The position numbers and the translations under genes are program-made. From positions 496,001-560,000 of the forward strand of contig NZ_FUHT01000003.1 of NCBI RefSeq assembly GCF_900155615.1: a stretch of 64,000 bases of DNA. The letters run 5' to 3'. Positions 35,361-43,187 of this stretch are shown one piece after another (within the stretch, counting starts at the first letter, position 1; every line of letters begins with the position of its first letter). This DNA comes from Massiliimalia massiliensis (lineage in GTDB: Bacteria; Bacillota; Clostridia; Oscillospirales; Ruminococcaceae). The notes under the pieces are model-generated. The model ran no database searches, was not told where the DNA came from, and was given only the letters and a program-made list of their open reading frames with translations.

Positions 35361-35498
35361 AATATTATAATTCTCCTTATGTTCAGAAGCATTATAACAC
35401 GATTGAAAAAATCTTCCAAATCGAGAAATAAAAGGTGGGTCAACTTATCTTTTTAATTAGTCGGAAGAAGAAAAACAGAAAATTTCTCAGAATACCCC

Positions 35499-35529
35499 TT
35501 GACTTTAAGCGCACTTTATGGTTTATACT
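35499..35529 (+). promoter_or_regulatory. Promoter with 19-bp spacer (MerR-type architecture)
   Basis: TTGACT (35499-35504) and TATACT (35524-35529) are separated by 19 bp, and the spacer contains a TTAAG-CGCA-CTTTA dyad. Overlong spacers with a central dyad are the signature of promoters activated by MerR-family regulators. Transcription from here begins after the upstream ATG at 35518, supporting the start at 35590. No merR gene is adjacent. Confidence 0.55.
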
Positions 35530-35589
35530 ATAGATATTCAAGATGACTCTGCTAAATTGCGGAATGATCTATTAAAAGGAGGTATATCG

Positions 35590-36441
35590 ATGAAATCGGT
35601 TACAGATTGCTATACCCTGCAAAACGGGGTGCAAATTCCCTGTATTGGGTTCGGAACCTGGCAGGCGGAAAACGGAGAGATCGCTTATCATGCGGTTAGG
35701 GATGCGCTGAACGCAGGTTACCGGCATATTGACACTGCGGCTGCCTATGGAAATGAGGCGAGTGTTGGCAGGGCGATCCGGGAAAGCGGAATTCCACGTG
35801 AAGAAATTTTCCTCACCAGCAAACTAAATAATCCGGATCACGGTTATGAAAAGACCATGAAAGCGTTTGAAAAAACGATGAATGAATTAGGGCTTGACTA
35901 TCTTGATCTTTATCTGATTCATTGGCCAAACCCGATTTTCTTCCGGGAAAATTGGCAGGAAGCCAATGCCGGAACCTGGAAAGCATTTGAGGAGCTGTAT
36001 CGGGCCGGAAAAATCCGGGCGATTGGAATCAGTAATTTCCGTCGGCATCACATCGAAGAGCTGCTGAAAACGGCTGAAATTGCACCGATGGTGAACCAGA
36101 TTCGTCTCTGCCCGGGCGATACGCAGGATGAGGTGGTTCGCTACTGCCGGGAGCAGAACATGCTGCTGGAGGCTTACAGCCCGTTTGGCGTTGGAAAAAT
36201 TTTTGAAGTGCCGGAAATGAAGGCGATGGCTGAGAAATATGGGAAAAGCGTTGCGCAGATTTGCCTGCGCTGGTCTTTGCAGAATGGGTTTCTTCCGCTG
36301 CCGAAATCTGTGACCCCGGAGCGGATCGAGTCCAACACCAGGATTTTTGATTTTACCCTTTCCGAGGAGGATATGGGCGTCATTTCAGGATTGACAGGCT
36401 GCGTCGGATTCGCGCATGACCCGGATCAGATTAGCTTTTAA
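35590..36441 (+). CDS. Aldo/keto reductase
   Basis: A 283-residue NADPH-dependent TIM-barrel reductase of the AKR superfamily (2,5-diketogluconate reductase-like). Family signatures: GFGTWQAENGE, then YRHIDTAAAYGNEASVGRAI with catalytic Asp and Tyr, the LYLIHWPNP strand with catalytic His, and the late LPKSVTPERIESN cofactor loop. It reduces aldehydes or ketones, often sugar-derived or methylglyoxal-type. Start chosen at 35590 for AGGAGGT upstream. A MerR-like promoter suggests induction by reactive carbonyl or electrophile stress, which is inference. Confidence 0.92.
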   Translation: MKSVTDCYTLQNGVQIPCIGFGTWQAENGEIAYHAVRDALNAGYRHIDTAAAYGNEASVGRAIRESGIPREEIFLTSKLNNPDHGYEKTMKAFEKTMNELGLDYLDLYLIHWPNPIFFRENWQEANAGTWKAFEELYRAGKIRAIGISNFRRHHIEELLKTAEIAPMVNQIRLCPGDTQDEVVRYCREQNMLLEAYSPFGVGKIFEVPEMKAMAEKYGKSVAQICLRWSLQNGFLPLPKSVTPERIESNTRIFDFTLSEEDMGVISGLTGCVGFAHDPDQISF

Positions 36442-36448
36442 ATGAACT

Positions 36449-36488
36449 AAAAAGAGCCGTCTCCATGAAAATGGAGACGGCTCTTTTT
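36449..36488. terminator. Bidirectional terminator between the reductase and hydrolase genes
   Basis: Eighteen-bp perfect stem AAAAAGAGCCGTCTCCAT-GAAA-ATGGAGACGGCTCTTTTT (arms 36449-36466 and 36471-36488). Confidence 0.92.
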
Positions 36489-37385
36489 TTAATCTTCAGG
36501 ATTTGGGAAGCTCATGGCAATTTTGCAGAACATATCCTCCAGGATGAACCGGGAATCTACCCGTTTATACACCCTGATTTTCCGGTAGCCGGTATTGTGG
36601 ACATAGGTCATATCGTCGTTAAATCTCGGCGCTTCTACCATTTCATAGCTAAACGCCTGTTCATTCAGGATGACACCGACAGCCGGGGAATCTCCCAGGC
36701 TCCAGGTTTCACCGGAGGTCCAGTGCGCTCTGGGGGAATTGTTGAAATCGACCATCTGCTGGAACAGATAGTTTCCGATTTTGCCGTGAGAGCGGAGCTT
36801 GTATTCCAGTTCGGCAAGGCTGACGATCATGGTGGAATAGACGCTGCGGTCAATCTGCCACAGCTCCATTTTGGACTCCATCACGACGTTCGCGGCTGGG
36901 ATATCGTTGCTTAGGTTGAACTCCCCGCCGCCGGCCGGATAGTCGCCGCCGCCAATCCAGATCACTGTGACCTTGTCCCCAATTTCCGGGTGTTCGAGGT
37001 ATGCGCAGGCCATATCGGTCAGCGGGCCTAAAAAGAGGACATAGAGCGGGGACGGGTCATCGGAAAGCGCCTCCTTGACGATCAGCTCCGCGCCCTCGGA
37101 ATACTCATAATCGGTCTTGGACTGGATTTGTTTTTTTGCGCCTTTGTAGGTTTTTACATCGGAATGCATCAGGCTGGTAATTTTGACGCACTCGTCATAG
37201 CTTTCCTGCATGGATTCTGTAGTGTGCCGTTCGCCGAACTGTGCGGCGATCAAGCCTTTGACGTCAAATTTCGGGGAAAGCAGGGCGTGAACAATAGCAA
37301 ACTGGTCGTCAGCTTCATTTTTTGCGTCTGTGTTGACGATCAGGCGGACTTTTTTACGTTCCGGGCAGTCAAAATGGTACTTCAT
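36489..37385 (-). CDS. Nucleoside-hydrolase-fold protein, paralog 2
   Basis: A 298-residue member of the inosine-uridine nucleoside hydrolase (IUNH) superfamily, calcium enzymes that cleave ribosyl bonds. The metal-binding start is NTDAKNEADDQ (Asp20, Asp26-27), with GEFN at 154-157 and Asp232 in LGDSPAVG. In classical enzymes the last motif is HDPLA with a His that assists the purine leaving group; here it is GDSPAV, so that His is missing. The leaving group may therefore not be a base. The ATG at 37385 has AAAGGAG upstream; the ATG at 37406 overlaps it. It is a tandem duplicate of the next gene. Confidence 0.8.
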   Translation of the reverse strand: MKYHFDCPERKKVRLIVNTDAKNEADDQFAIVHALLSPKFDVKGLIAAQFGERHTTESMQESYDECVKITSLMHSDVKTYKGAKKQIQSKTDYEYSEGAELIVKEALSDDPSPLYVLFLGPLTDMACAYLEHPEIGDKVTVIWIGGGDYPAGGGEFNLSNDIPAANVVMESKMELWQIDRSVYSTMIVSLAELEYKLRSHGKIGNYLFQQMVDFNNSPRAHWTSGETWSLGDSPAVGVILNEQAFSYEMVEAPRFNDDMTYVHNTGYRKIRVYKRVDSRFILEDMFCKIAMSFPNPED

Positions 37386-37448
37386 AAATACATTTCTCCT
37401 TTTCACATTTTATTTCTATGCTGCGAATACAGCATTCAGATGCGTCGG

Positions 37449-38345
37449 CTAGTCCTCTGGGTTTGGGAAGCTCAGCGCCAGCTTGCAGAATAAATCCTCT
37501 AAAATAAAACGGGAATCCATCCGATAATAAACGCGGATTTTCCGGTAGCCGGTATTGTGAATGTAGGTCATATCCTCGTTGAAACCCGGCGCCTCCTTCA
37601 TTTCATAGCTGAACGCCTGTTCGTTGAGAAGCACGCCGACCGCCGGGGAATCCCCAAGGCTCCAGGTTTCGCCGGAGGTCCAGTTGTCATATTGCGTGTT
37701 ATGGAAGTCTACCAGCTGCTGATAGAGGTAATTTCCGATTTTTCCATAAGGCCGGACGCGCTGCTCCAGTTCAGCTATTGTAGTGATGATCGCGCTGAAG
37801 CAGATACTGGGAATCTGCCAAACCTCCATTTGGGAAGCCATAATGATGTTGGCGGCCAGGATGTCGTTACTCAGGTTGAATTCTTCGGCCCCTTCTGGAT
37901 ATAAACCGCCGCCGATCCAGATCACGTTCACCTTGCCCTCGATTTCCGGGTGTTCGAGGTATGCGCAGGCCATGTCGGTCAGCGGGCCCAGAAAGAGAAC
38001 ATAAAGCGGGGACGGGTCGTCGGACAACGCTTCCTTGACGATCAGCTCCGCACCCGCGGAATACTCGTATTCAGTTTTAGACTGGATTGCCTTTTTCGCA
38101 CCCTTGTAGGTTTTTACCTCGGAATGCATCAGGCTGGTGATCTTGACGCACTCGTCATAGCTTTCCTGCATGGATTCTGTGGTGCGACGCTCGCCGAACT
38201 GCGCGGCGATCAGCCCTTTAACATTGAACTTGGGTGAGAGCAGAGCGTGTACAATTGCGAATTGGTCGTCCGCCTCGTTTTTTGCGTCTGTGTTGACGAT
38301 AACGCGGATTTTCTTGTGTTCCGGACAGTCAAAATGATAGTTCAT
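37449..38345 (-). CDS. Nucleoside-hydrolase-fold protein, paralog 1
   Basis: A 298-residue protein nearly collinear with its neighbour at 36489-37385; by eye about four residues in five are identical, and long DNA stretches match too, so the duplication is fairly recent. It has the same NTDAKNEADDQ metal motif and the same His-less GDSPAVG site. The paralogs differ most in the 170-230 region (WQIPSICFSAIITTIAELEQ versus the equivalent part), which lines the substrate pocket in IUNH proteins. First gene of the minus-strand pair, divergent from the LacI gene, with AAAGGAG before the ATG. The LacI operator region probably controls both directions. Confidence 0.8.
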   Translation of the reverse strand: MNYHFDCPEHKKIRVIVNTDAKNEADDQFAIVHALLSPKFNVKGLIAAQFGERRTTESMQESYDECVKITSLMHSEVKTYKGAKKAIQSKTEYEYSAGAELIVKEALSDDPSPLYVLFLGPLTDMACAYLEHPEIEGKVNVIWIGGGLYPEGAEEFNLSNDILAANIIMASQMEVWQIPSICFSAIITTIAELEQRVRPYGKIGNYLYQQLVDFHNTQYDNWTSGETWSLGDSPAVGVLLNEQAFSYEMKEAPGFNEDMTYIHNTGYRKIRVYYRMDSRFILEDLFCKLALSFPNPED

Positions 38346-38750
38346 TTTCTTCGCTCCTTTTCCTTATTTATGTTGAATCAGCTTTGATGACGAGAAAAGC
38401 TGTTTCGGATCTGCTTGTAAAACAAATGCCCTCTTTACACAAATCTTTTTAAACAAGTAATAAATTTAAAGTAATAATTGCATAAGACAGCGCTTGAAAT
38501 ACCCTGTAAAAGGGGTTTTTATAAGAATGAGAAAGAAAAATTATAAATATTTTAAATTAATTCAATCTTTTTCAAGATTTATTTTATAGTCAAACTTTTG
38601 CTTTTGCAACCCTTTTCTAAAATATGAAAAAATTTTTGATATAAATCAATAAGATATTTTGATTTAATTAGTTATATTTCCTATCATTTTTTTAGTTTAC
38701 CAGGTTAAAGTAAATTTTTTTGTTCAGTTTGATAATAAACAAAAATGTAA

Positions 38751-38778
38751 ATATTTATATAAACGTTTATATAAATAT
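38751..38778. promoter_or_regulatory. Perfect 28-bp palindrome, probable LacI operator
   Basis: A perfect palindrome with core TATAAACGTTTATA (38758-38771); the central AAACGTTT is the usual LacI/GalR-family operator core. It lies 174 bases before the LacI start and 406 bases before the divergent hydrolase gene. The 606-base gap 38346-38951 is otherwise extremely A+T-rich and shows no gene. Confidence 0.75.
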
Positions 38779-38897
38779 GCTTTGGATAATCGTTGAGATC
38801 AGAAGAATATATTGTGCAATTTTTACATTAAAAACAGAAGTGTATAGGAATAAATGTACAAAAAACTTTACAAAATTGAGAGATGTGTGAAAATTTG

Positions 38898-38926
38898 TTG
38901 AATATTTATATAAAATCATTTATAAT
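38898..38926 (+). promoter_or_regulatory. Promoter of the LacI gene with second half-operator
   Basis: TTGAAT (38898-38903), 17 bp, TATAAT (38921-38926). The spacer holds TATAAA-ATCA-TTTATA, the same half-sites as in the palindrome at 38751 but more widely spaced, so the regulator may repress itself. Confidence 0.72.
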
Positions 38927-38951
38927 AATGGCACGACAGGAGAGAGTGTTG

Positions 38952-39965
38952 ATGAAATACAGTGTAAAGAAAATCAGTGAGTTAACTGGCTTTTCCCCTG
39001 CTACTGTATCAAACGCCCTGAATAACAAAAAAGGTGTGAATAAGGACACTGCGGAACAAATTTTAAGAGTAGCCAAGGAAGTCGGCTATGTGAGCGGAGC
39101 AAAAGTGAGCTCGATAAAATTTGTGATTTATAAACGCGACGGTCTGGTTGTTTCGGATACGCCTTTTTTTGCAGCCTTGATGGAAGGCGTGGAACGCGCC
39201 TGCCGTGAAGCGGGATATGATACTGTGATCTATACGATCAATCAGGGTGAGGACGGCTTTGAGGCTCGGCTGAAGGAAATTATCAATGATAGTTCTTCGG
39301 GGGTTCTTTTGCTGGCAACGGAGCTGACAAAGGAAGACATGAGCATTTTTAAGCATACCTATTGCCCGCTGGTTGTATTGGACGCCTGGTTTGAAAATAT
39401 GGCGTTTGACACTGTGCTGGCAAATAACGAGGATTCTGCCAAAGACGCGGTTCTCTTTTTGGTTGATAAGGGGCACCGGGAAATCGGGTATTTGAGCGGT
39501 ACCGTCCGCACCCGTAACTTTATTGACCGGGGCACCGGCTACCGCAGGGCGCTGGCTGAAAGAAAGATTCCCCTGAACGGCGATTACCGGGTTCGCCTGA
39601 CTCCGACTATGGACGGCGCTTATAAAGACATGTGCCGGTATCTTGGAACAGGACCGAAGCTGCCGACAGCGTTTTTTGCTGATAATGATATTGTTGCGCT
39701 GGGCGCCATGAAAGCGTTAAAGCAGTTTGGCTATAAGGTGCCGCAGGATATTTCGATTATTGGGTTTGACGATCTTCCGTTCTCGGAAATCTCTTCTCCG
39801 GCTTTGACTACTATTAGATTTTTTCAGCAGGAGATGGGCCGGGTGGCGGTTCAGCATTTGGTTGAAAAGATTAAAACGCGGGATACCATTAATTCTAAAG
39901 TGCAGATCAGTACAGAATTTATCGAGCGCGAAAGCGTAAGGGATTTAAATAAATACGAAATTTAA
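38952..39965 (+). CDS. LacI family transcriptional regulator (first copy)
   Basis: A 337-residue repressor. The N-terminal helix-turn-helix reads KKISELTGFSPATVSNALNN followed by a hinge helix, then a periplasmic-binding-protein-like sensor domain. The sensor ends QISTEFIERESV, typical of LacI/PurR. ATG at 38952 has AGGAGAG upstream and follows the promoter -10; the longer open frame to 38883 crosses the promoter and is rejected. It heads the isomerase-transketolase-kinase-ABC operon and is paralogous to the regulator at 58100. It should respond to the imported sugar. Confidence 0.92.
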   Translation: MKYSVKKISELTGFSPATVSNALNNKKGVNKDTAEQILRVAKEVGYVSGAKVSSIKFVIYKRDGLVVSDTPFFAALMEGVERACREAGYDTVIYTINQGEDGFEARLKEIINDSSSGVLLLATELTKEDMSIFKHTYCPLVVLDAWFENMAFDTVLANNEDSAKDAVLFLVDKGHREIGYLSGTVRTRNFIDRGTGYRRALAERKIPLNGDYRVRLTPTMDGAYKDMCRYLGTGPKLPTAFFADNDIVALGAMKALKQFGYKVPQDISIIGFDDLPFSEISSPALTTIRFFQQEMGRVAVQHLVEKIKTRDTINSKVQISTEFIERESVRDLNKYEI

Positions 39966-39972
39966 AGGAGAG

Positions 39973-41382
39973 ATGATGATGTCAAAGATCAAATTAGGTT
40001 ACGCACCAACCAGACGCAGCATTTTTAGCGCGCCAGACGCAGTAAAGTATAGAGGATTAACCAAAGACCGGTTAATCGAGCTCGGCGTTGATTTCGTCGA
40101 TATCGATGATATTAACGAAGAGGGACTGCTCTATAACGACGCTGATATGAAGCGTATCCTGGAAAAATTCAAAGCAGAAAAGGTTGACGGATTGTTTATT
40201 CCTCACTGTAATTTCGGTACAGAATACGTTTGCGCGAGACTGGCAAGGGAGCTTGGCGTTCCTGTGCTGCTCTGGGGGCCGCGGGATGAACGCCCGGATG
40301 AAAATGGAATTCGCTTGAGAGACAGCCAGTGCGGGCTGTTCGCAACCGGCAAGGTGCTGAGAAGATTCCAGGTGCCATTTACATATATGACAAACTGCAG
40401 ACTGAATGATCCTGAATTTGAACGCGGTATCCGTGATTTCCTCCGCGTATGTAATGTAGTAAAGACTTTCTACCATACCAGAATCCTGCAGATTGCACCG
40501 CGTCCGTTCGATTTCTGGACGACAATGTGCAACGAAGGGGAGCTGCTTGAGAAGTTTAACATCCAGCTTTCTCCGATTCCGATGCCGGAGCTGACTAAAG
40601 CGATTCGCATTGCGAAAGAAACTGATCCGGCTGTTAAGGAAACAATGGAGTTCCTGAGAGAGAATGCGATTTTGGAAGTAAACGAACAGGAGCTGGAAAA
40701 TATTGCTGCTTTAAAGGTTGCCATGAAGAATTTGGCTTCCTTCTACGGATGCAACGCGATTGCGATTCAGTGCTGGACAGCGCTTCAGGATGAACTGGGA
40801 ATTATGCCGTGCTGTGCAAACTCCCTGCTGACCGAAGAAAAAATTCCGGTTGTCTGCGAAACCGATATCCATGGCGCGATTACCTCGATTATGGTTCAGG
40901 CGGCGGCAATGGACGAACAGCCGATTTTCTTTGCTGACTGGACGATCCGCCATCCTGATAATGAAAATGCAGAGCTCCTGCAGCACTGCGGGCCATGGCC
41001 GTTCTCCATCGCGCAGGAAAAGCCGACACTCGGCGTCCCGCTTGCATTTGATTATCCTGGTTCCGTCAGAGCGCTGGCAAAATACGGAGACGTCACCTTG
41101 GCGAGATTTGACGGAGATAATGGGGAATATTCTCTGCTGCTCGGCCACGCAAAGGGTGTGGAAGGGCCATACTGCAACGCAACTTACCTGTGGGTTGAGG
41201 TTGAAAACCTGAAACGTCTGGAGGCGAAGCTCGTAGAAGGGCCATACATCCATCACTGTACAGGGATTTATGCGGATGTTGTGCCGGTATTATATGAAGC
41301 CTGCAAATATATCAACGGTTTGGAACCGGATTTGTATGATCCGATCGAAGAGGATGTAAAGGCTTATTTAAGAGGCGAATAA
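39973..41382 (+). CDS. L-fucose/L-arabinose isomerase-fold protein, candidate D-apiose isomerase
   Basis: A protein of about 469 residues of the FucI/AraA superfamily: metal-dependent aldose-ketose isomerases. Fold features include VDGLFIPHCNFGTEYVCARL in the N-terminal domain, the metal-site segment VVCETDIHGAITSIM and a late LEAKLVEGPYIHHC with paired histidines. Fuculose or ribulose kinases and aldolases are absent, so fucose or arabinose is unlikely. Instead it precedes a split transketolase and FGGY kinase, which is the isomerase-kinase-transketolase set described for D-apiose (D-apiose to D-apulose). That assignment is inference. Start among three consecutive ATGs (39973-39981). Confidence 0.75.
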   Translation: MMMSKIKLGYAPTRRSIFSAPDAVKYRGLTKDRLIELGVDFVDIDDINEEGLLYNDADMKRILEKFKAEKVDGLFIPHCNFGTEYVCARLARELGVPVLLWGPRDERPDENGIRLRDSQCGLFATGKVLRRFQVPFTYMTNCRLNDPEFERGIRDFLRVCNVVKTFYHTRILQIAPRPFDFWTTMCNEGELLEKFNIQLSPIPMPELTKAIRIAKETDPAVKETMEFLRENAILEVNEQELENIAALKVAMKNLASFYGCNAIAIQCWTALQDELGIMPCCANSLLTEEKIPVVCETDIHGAITSIMVQAAAMDEQPIFFADWTIRHPDNENAELLQHCGPWPFSIAQEKPTLGVPLAFDYPGSVRALAKYGDVTLARFDGDNGEYSLLLGHAKGVEGPYCNATYLWVEVENLKRLEAKLVEGPYIHHCTGIYADVVPVLYEACKYINGLEPDLYDPIEEDVKAYLRGE

Positions 41383-41425
41383 TTTTATTCGATATAAACT
41401 GGCAAAGCGAGGAACGGGGTATAAA

Positions 41426-42250
41426 ATGGAAAATTTAAAAGCAAAATCATTTTCATTAAGAAAGGATATTCTTGATATTATTTTCCGTGCAAAAGCGGGT
41501 CATATTGGCGGCGATTTCAGCGTCTGTGATATTTTGAATGTACTTTACAACAAGCATATGAATGTCACGCCGGAAAATTTTGACAGCCCGGAGCATGACC
41601 GTTTTATTCTCAGCAAGGGTCATTCGGTAGAGGCGCTTTACAGCGTGCTGGCTGACAAGGGCTTTATCCCAAAAGAGGATTTGAAGACAGTTTCCCAGTT
41701 TCAATCAAAATATATCGGGCATCCGAATACCAAGGTGAATGGAATTGAAATGTGTTCTGGCTCTCTGGGACATGGACTTTCTGTTGCTGCTGGAATGGCG
41801 ATTGCCGGGAAAATGGATCAGGCAGGCTACCGCGTTTACGTCGTCATGGGGGACGGCGAGCTGGCAGAGGGCTCTGTTTGGGAAGGAGCTATGTGTGCGG
41901 GGCATTACAAGCTCGATAACCTGATCGCGGTTGTAGACCGCAACCGCCTGCAGATTTCTGGCTGCACAGAGGATGTTATGGCGCAGGACAGTCAGGATGA
42001 CCGTTGGGCAAGCTTTGGCTGGAATGTGCTCCACGCGGCTGGAAATGATGTGGACGCGTTGGATGAGGCGTTCACGAAAGCAAAAGCATTTAAGGGAAAA
42101 CCGACTGTAATCATTGCGGATACCACAAAAGGCTGCGGTGTTTCTTTTATGGAAAACCAGGCCGGTTGGCACCACCGTGTTCCAACAGCAGAGGAATATG
42201 AAAAAGCAGTTGCTGAGTTGGAAGAAAGGAGAGTGGCAGCCTGTGAATAA
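41426..42250 (+). CDS. Transketolase N-terminal subunit (candidate D-apulose-4-phosphate transketolase, AptA-like)
   Basis: A 274-residue half-transketolase carrying the thiamine diphosphate site: KAGHIGGDFSVCDIL, then the GDG motif at 142-144 (MGDGELAEGS) and NRLQ near 173-176. Together with the next gene it forms one enzyme. Dedicated split transketolases inside sugar operons move a two- or three-carbon unit of a specific phosphorylated ketose. In the known apiose pathway this gives xylulose-5-phosphate and dihydroxyacetone phosphate from apulose-4-phosphate. The gene overlaps its partner by 8 bases. Confidence 0.88.
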   Translation: MENLKAKSFSLRKDILDIIFRAKAGHIGGDFSVCDILNVLYNKHMNVTPENFDSPEHDRFILSKGHSVEALYSVLADKGFIPKEDLKTVSQFQSKYIGHPNTKVNGIEMCSGSLGHGLSVAAGMAIAGKMDQAGYRVYVVMGDGELAEGSVWEGAMCAGHYKLDNLIAVVDRNRLQISGCTEDVMAQDSQDDRWASFGWNVLHAAGNDVDALDEAFTKAKAFKGKPTVIIADTTKGCGVSFMENQAGWHHRVPTAEEYEKAVAELEERRVAACE

Positions 42251-43172
42251 GGTAGCAAATAAACAGATTATCTGTGATGTTTTGGTAGAGCATGCGGCGG
42301 CAGATCGGGATATTGTCATTACCTGCAGCGACTCCCGGGGATCGGCTTCGCTGACTGAGTTTGCCAAACAGTATCCGGAGCAGACAATAGAAGTAGGAAT
42401 TGCGGAGCAGAGCTTGGTTTCTGTCTCTGCCGGGCTTGCGAAATGCGGGAAAAAGGTTTATGCGGCTTCCCCGGCCTGCTTTCTTTCTACAAGAAGCATG
42501 GAACAGGCGAAGGTAGACGTGGCCTATTCCAATACCAATGTAAAACTAATTGGGATCTCCGGCGGGATCAGTTATGGCGCGCTGGGAATGACCCATCACT
42601 CCGCGCAGGATATTGCGGCGTTTGCTGCGATTCCGAATATGCGGGTATATCTTCCAAGCGACCGTTTCCAGACAAAAGCACTGATGGAAGCGTTGCTGAA
42701 GGATAACAAGCCGGCTTATATCCGAGTCGGCAGAAACGCTGTGGATGATGTCTACGAAGAGGGGAATGTACCCTTTGAAATGGACCATGCGACAGTACTT
42801 TGCGAAGGAACTGATATTGCGATTATCGCCTGTGGCGAGATGGTAAAGCCGGCAAAGGATGCCGCGGCGCTCTTAAAGGAAAAGGGCATTTCCGCCACAG
42901 TCGTTGATATGTACTGTGTGAAACCGCTTGATAAGGAAGCGATCATCAAAGCGGCGGAAAATGCAAAAGCTGTCATCACAGTGGAGGAACACAGTGAATA
43001 CGGCGGACTAGGCTCTATGGTCAGCCAGGTTGTCGCCAGTACCTGCCCGAGAAAAGTGCTGAATATGGCGCTTCCGGATGAACCGGCAATCGGCGGAAAA
43101 TCACAGGAGGTTTTTGATTACTACGGCTTAAATGCCAAAACAATCGCCCAGAAAGCGGAATCCTTGTTATAA
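42243..43172 (+). CDS. Transketolase C-terminal subunit (candidate AptB-like)
   Basis: A 309-residue partner of the preceding gene: pyrimidine-binding and C-terminal transketolase domains. Signatures are VGIAEQSLVSVSAGLA with the catalytic Glu that activates thiamine diphosphate, the THHSAQDIAAFAAIPNM segment with histidines, and a C-terminal EEHSEYGGLGSMVSQ. It begins with GTG at 42243 inside the end of the upstream gene with AAAGGAG before it; a longer in-frame extension into that gene is not used. The pair is equivalent to one full transketolase. Confidence 0.9.
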   Translation: MNKVANKQIICDVLVEHAAADRDIVITCSDSRGSASLTEFAKQYPEQTIEVGIAEQSLVSVSAGLAKCGKKVYAASPACFLSTRSMEQAKVDVAYSNTNVKLIGISGGISYGALGMTHHSAQDIAAFAAIPNMRVYLPSDRFQTKALMEALLKDNKPAYIRVGRNAVDDVYEEGNVPFEMDHATVLCEGTDIAIIACGEMVKPAKDAAALLKEKGISATVVDMYCVKPLDKEAIIKAAENAKAVITVEEHSEYGGLGSMVSQVVASTCPRKVLNMALPDEPAIGGKSQEVFDYYGLNAKTIAQKAESLL

Positions 43173-43187
43173 CAAACAGGCGGTGAC

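Noticed and set aside
38883-38951. N-terminal extension of the first LacI protein
   Set aside because: It would cross the promoter -35 and -10 hexamers; the ATG at 38952 has a ribosome site.
41705-42367. Minus-strand open frame of 220 codons opposite the transketolase genes
   Set aside because: Shadow of two well-conserved coding sequences; no start signals and no recognisable domain.
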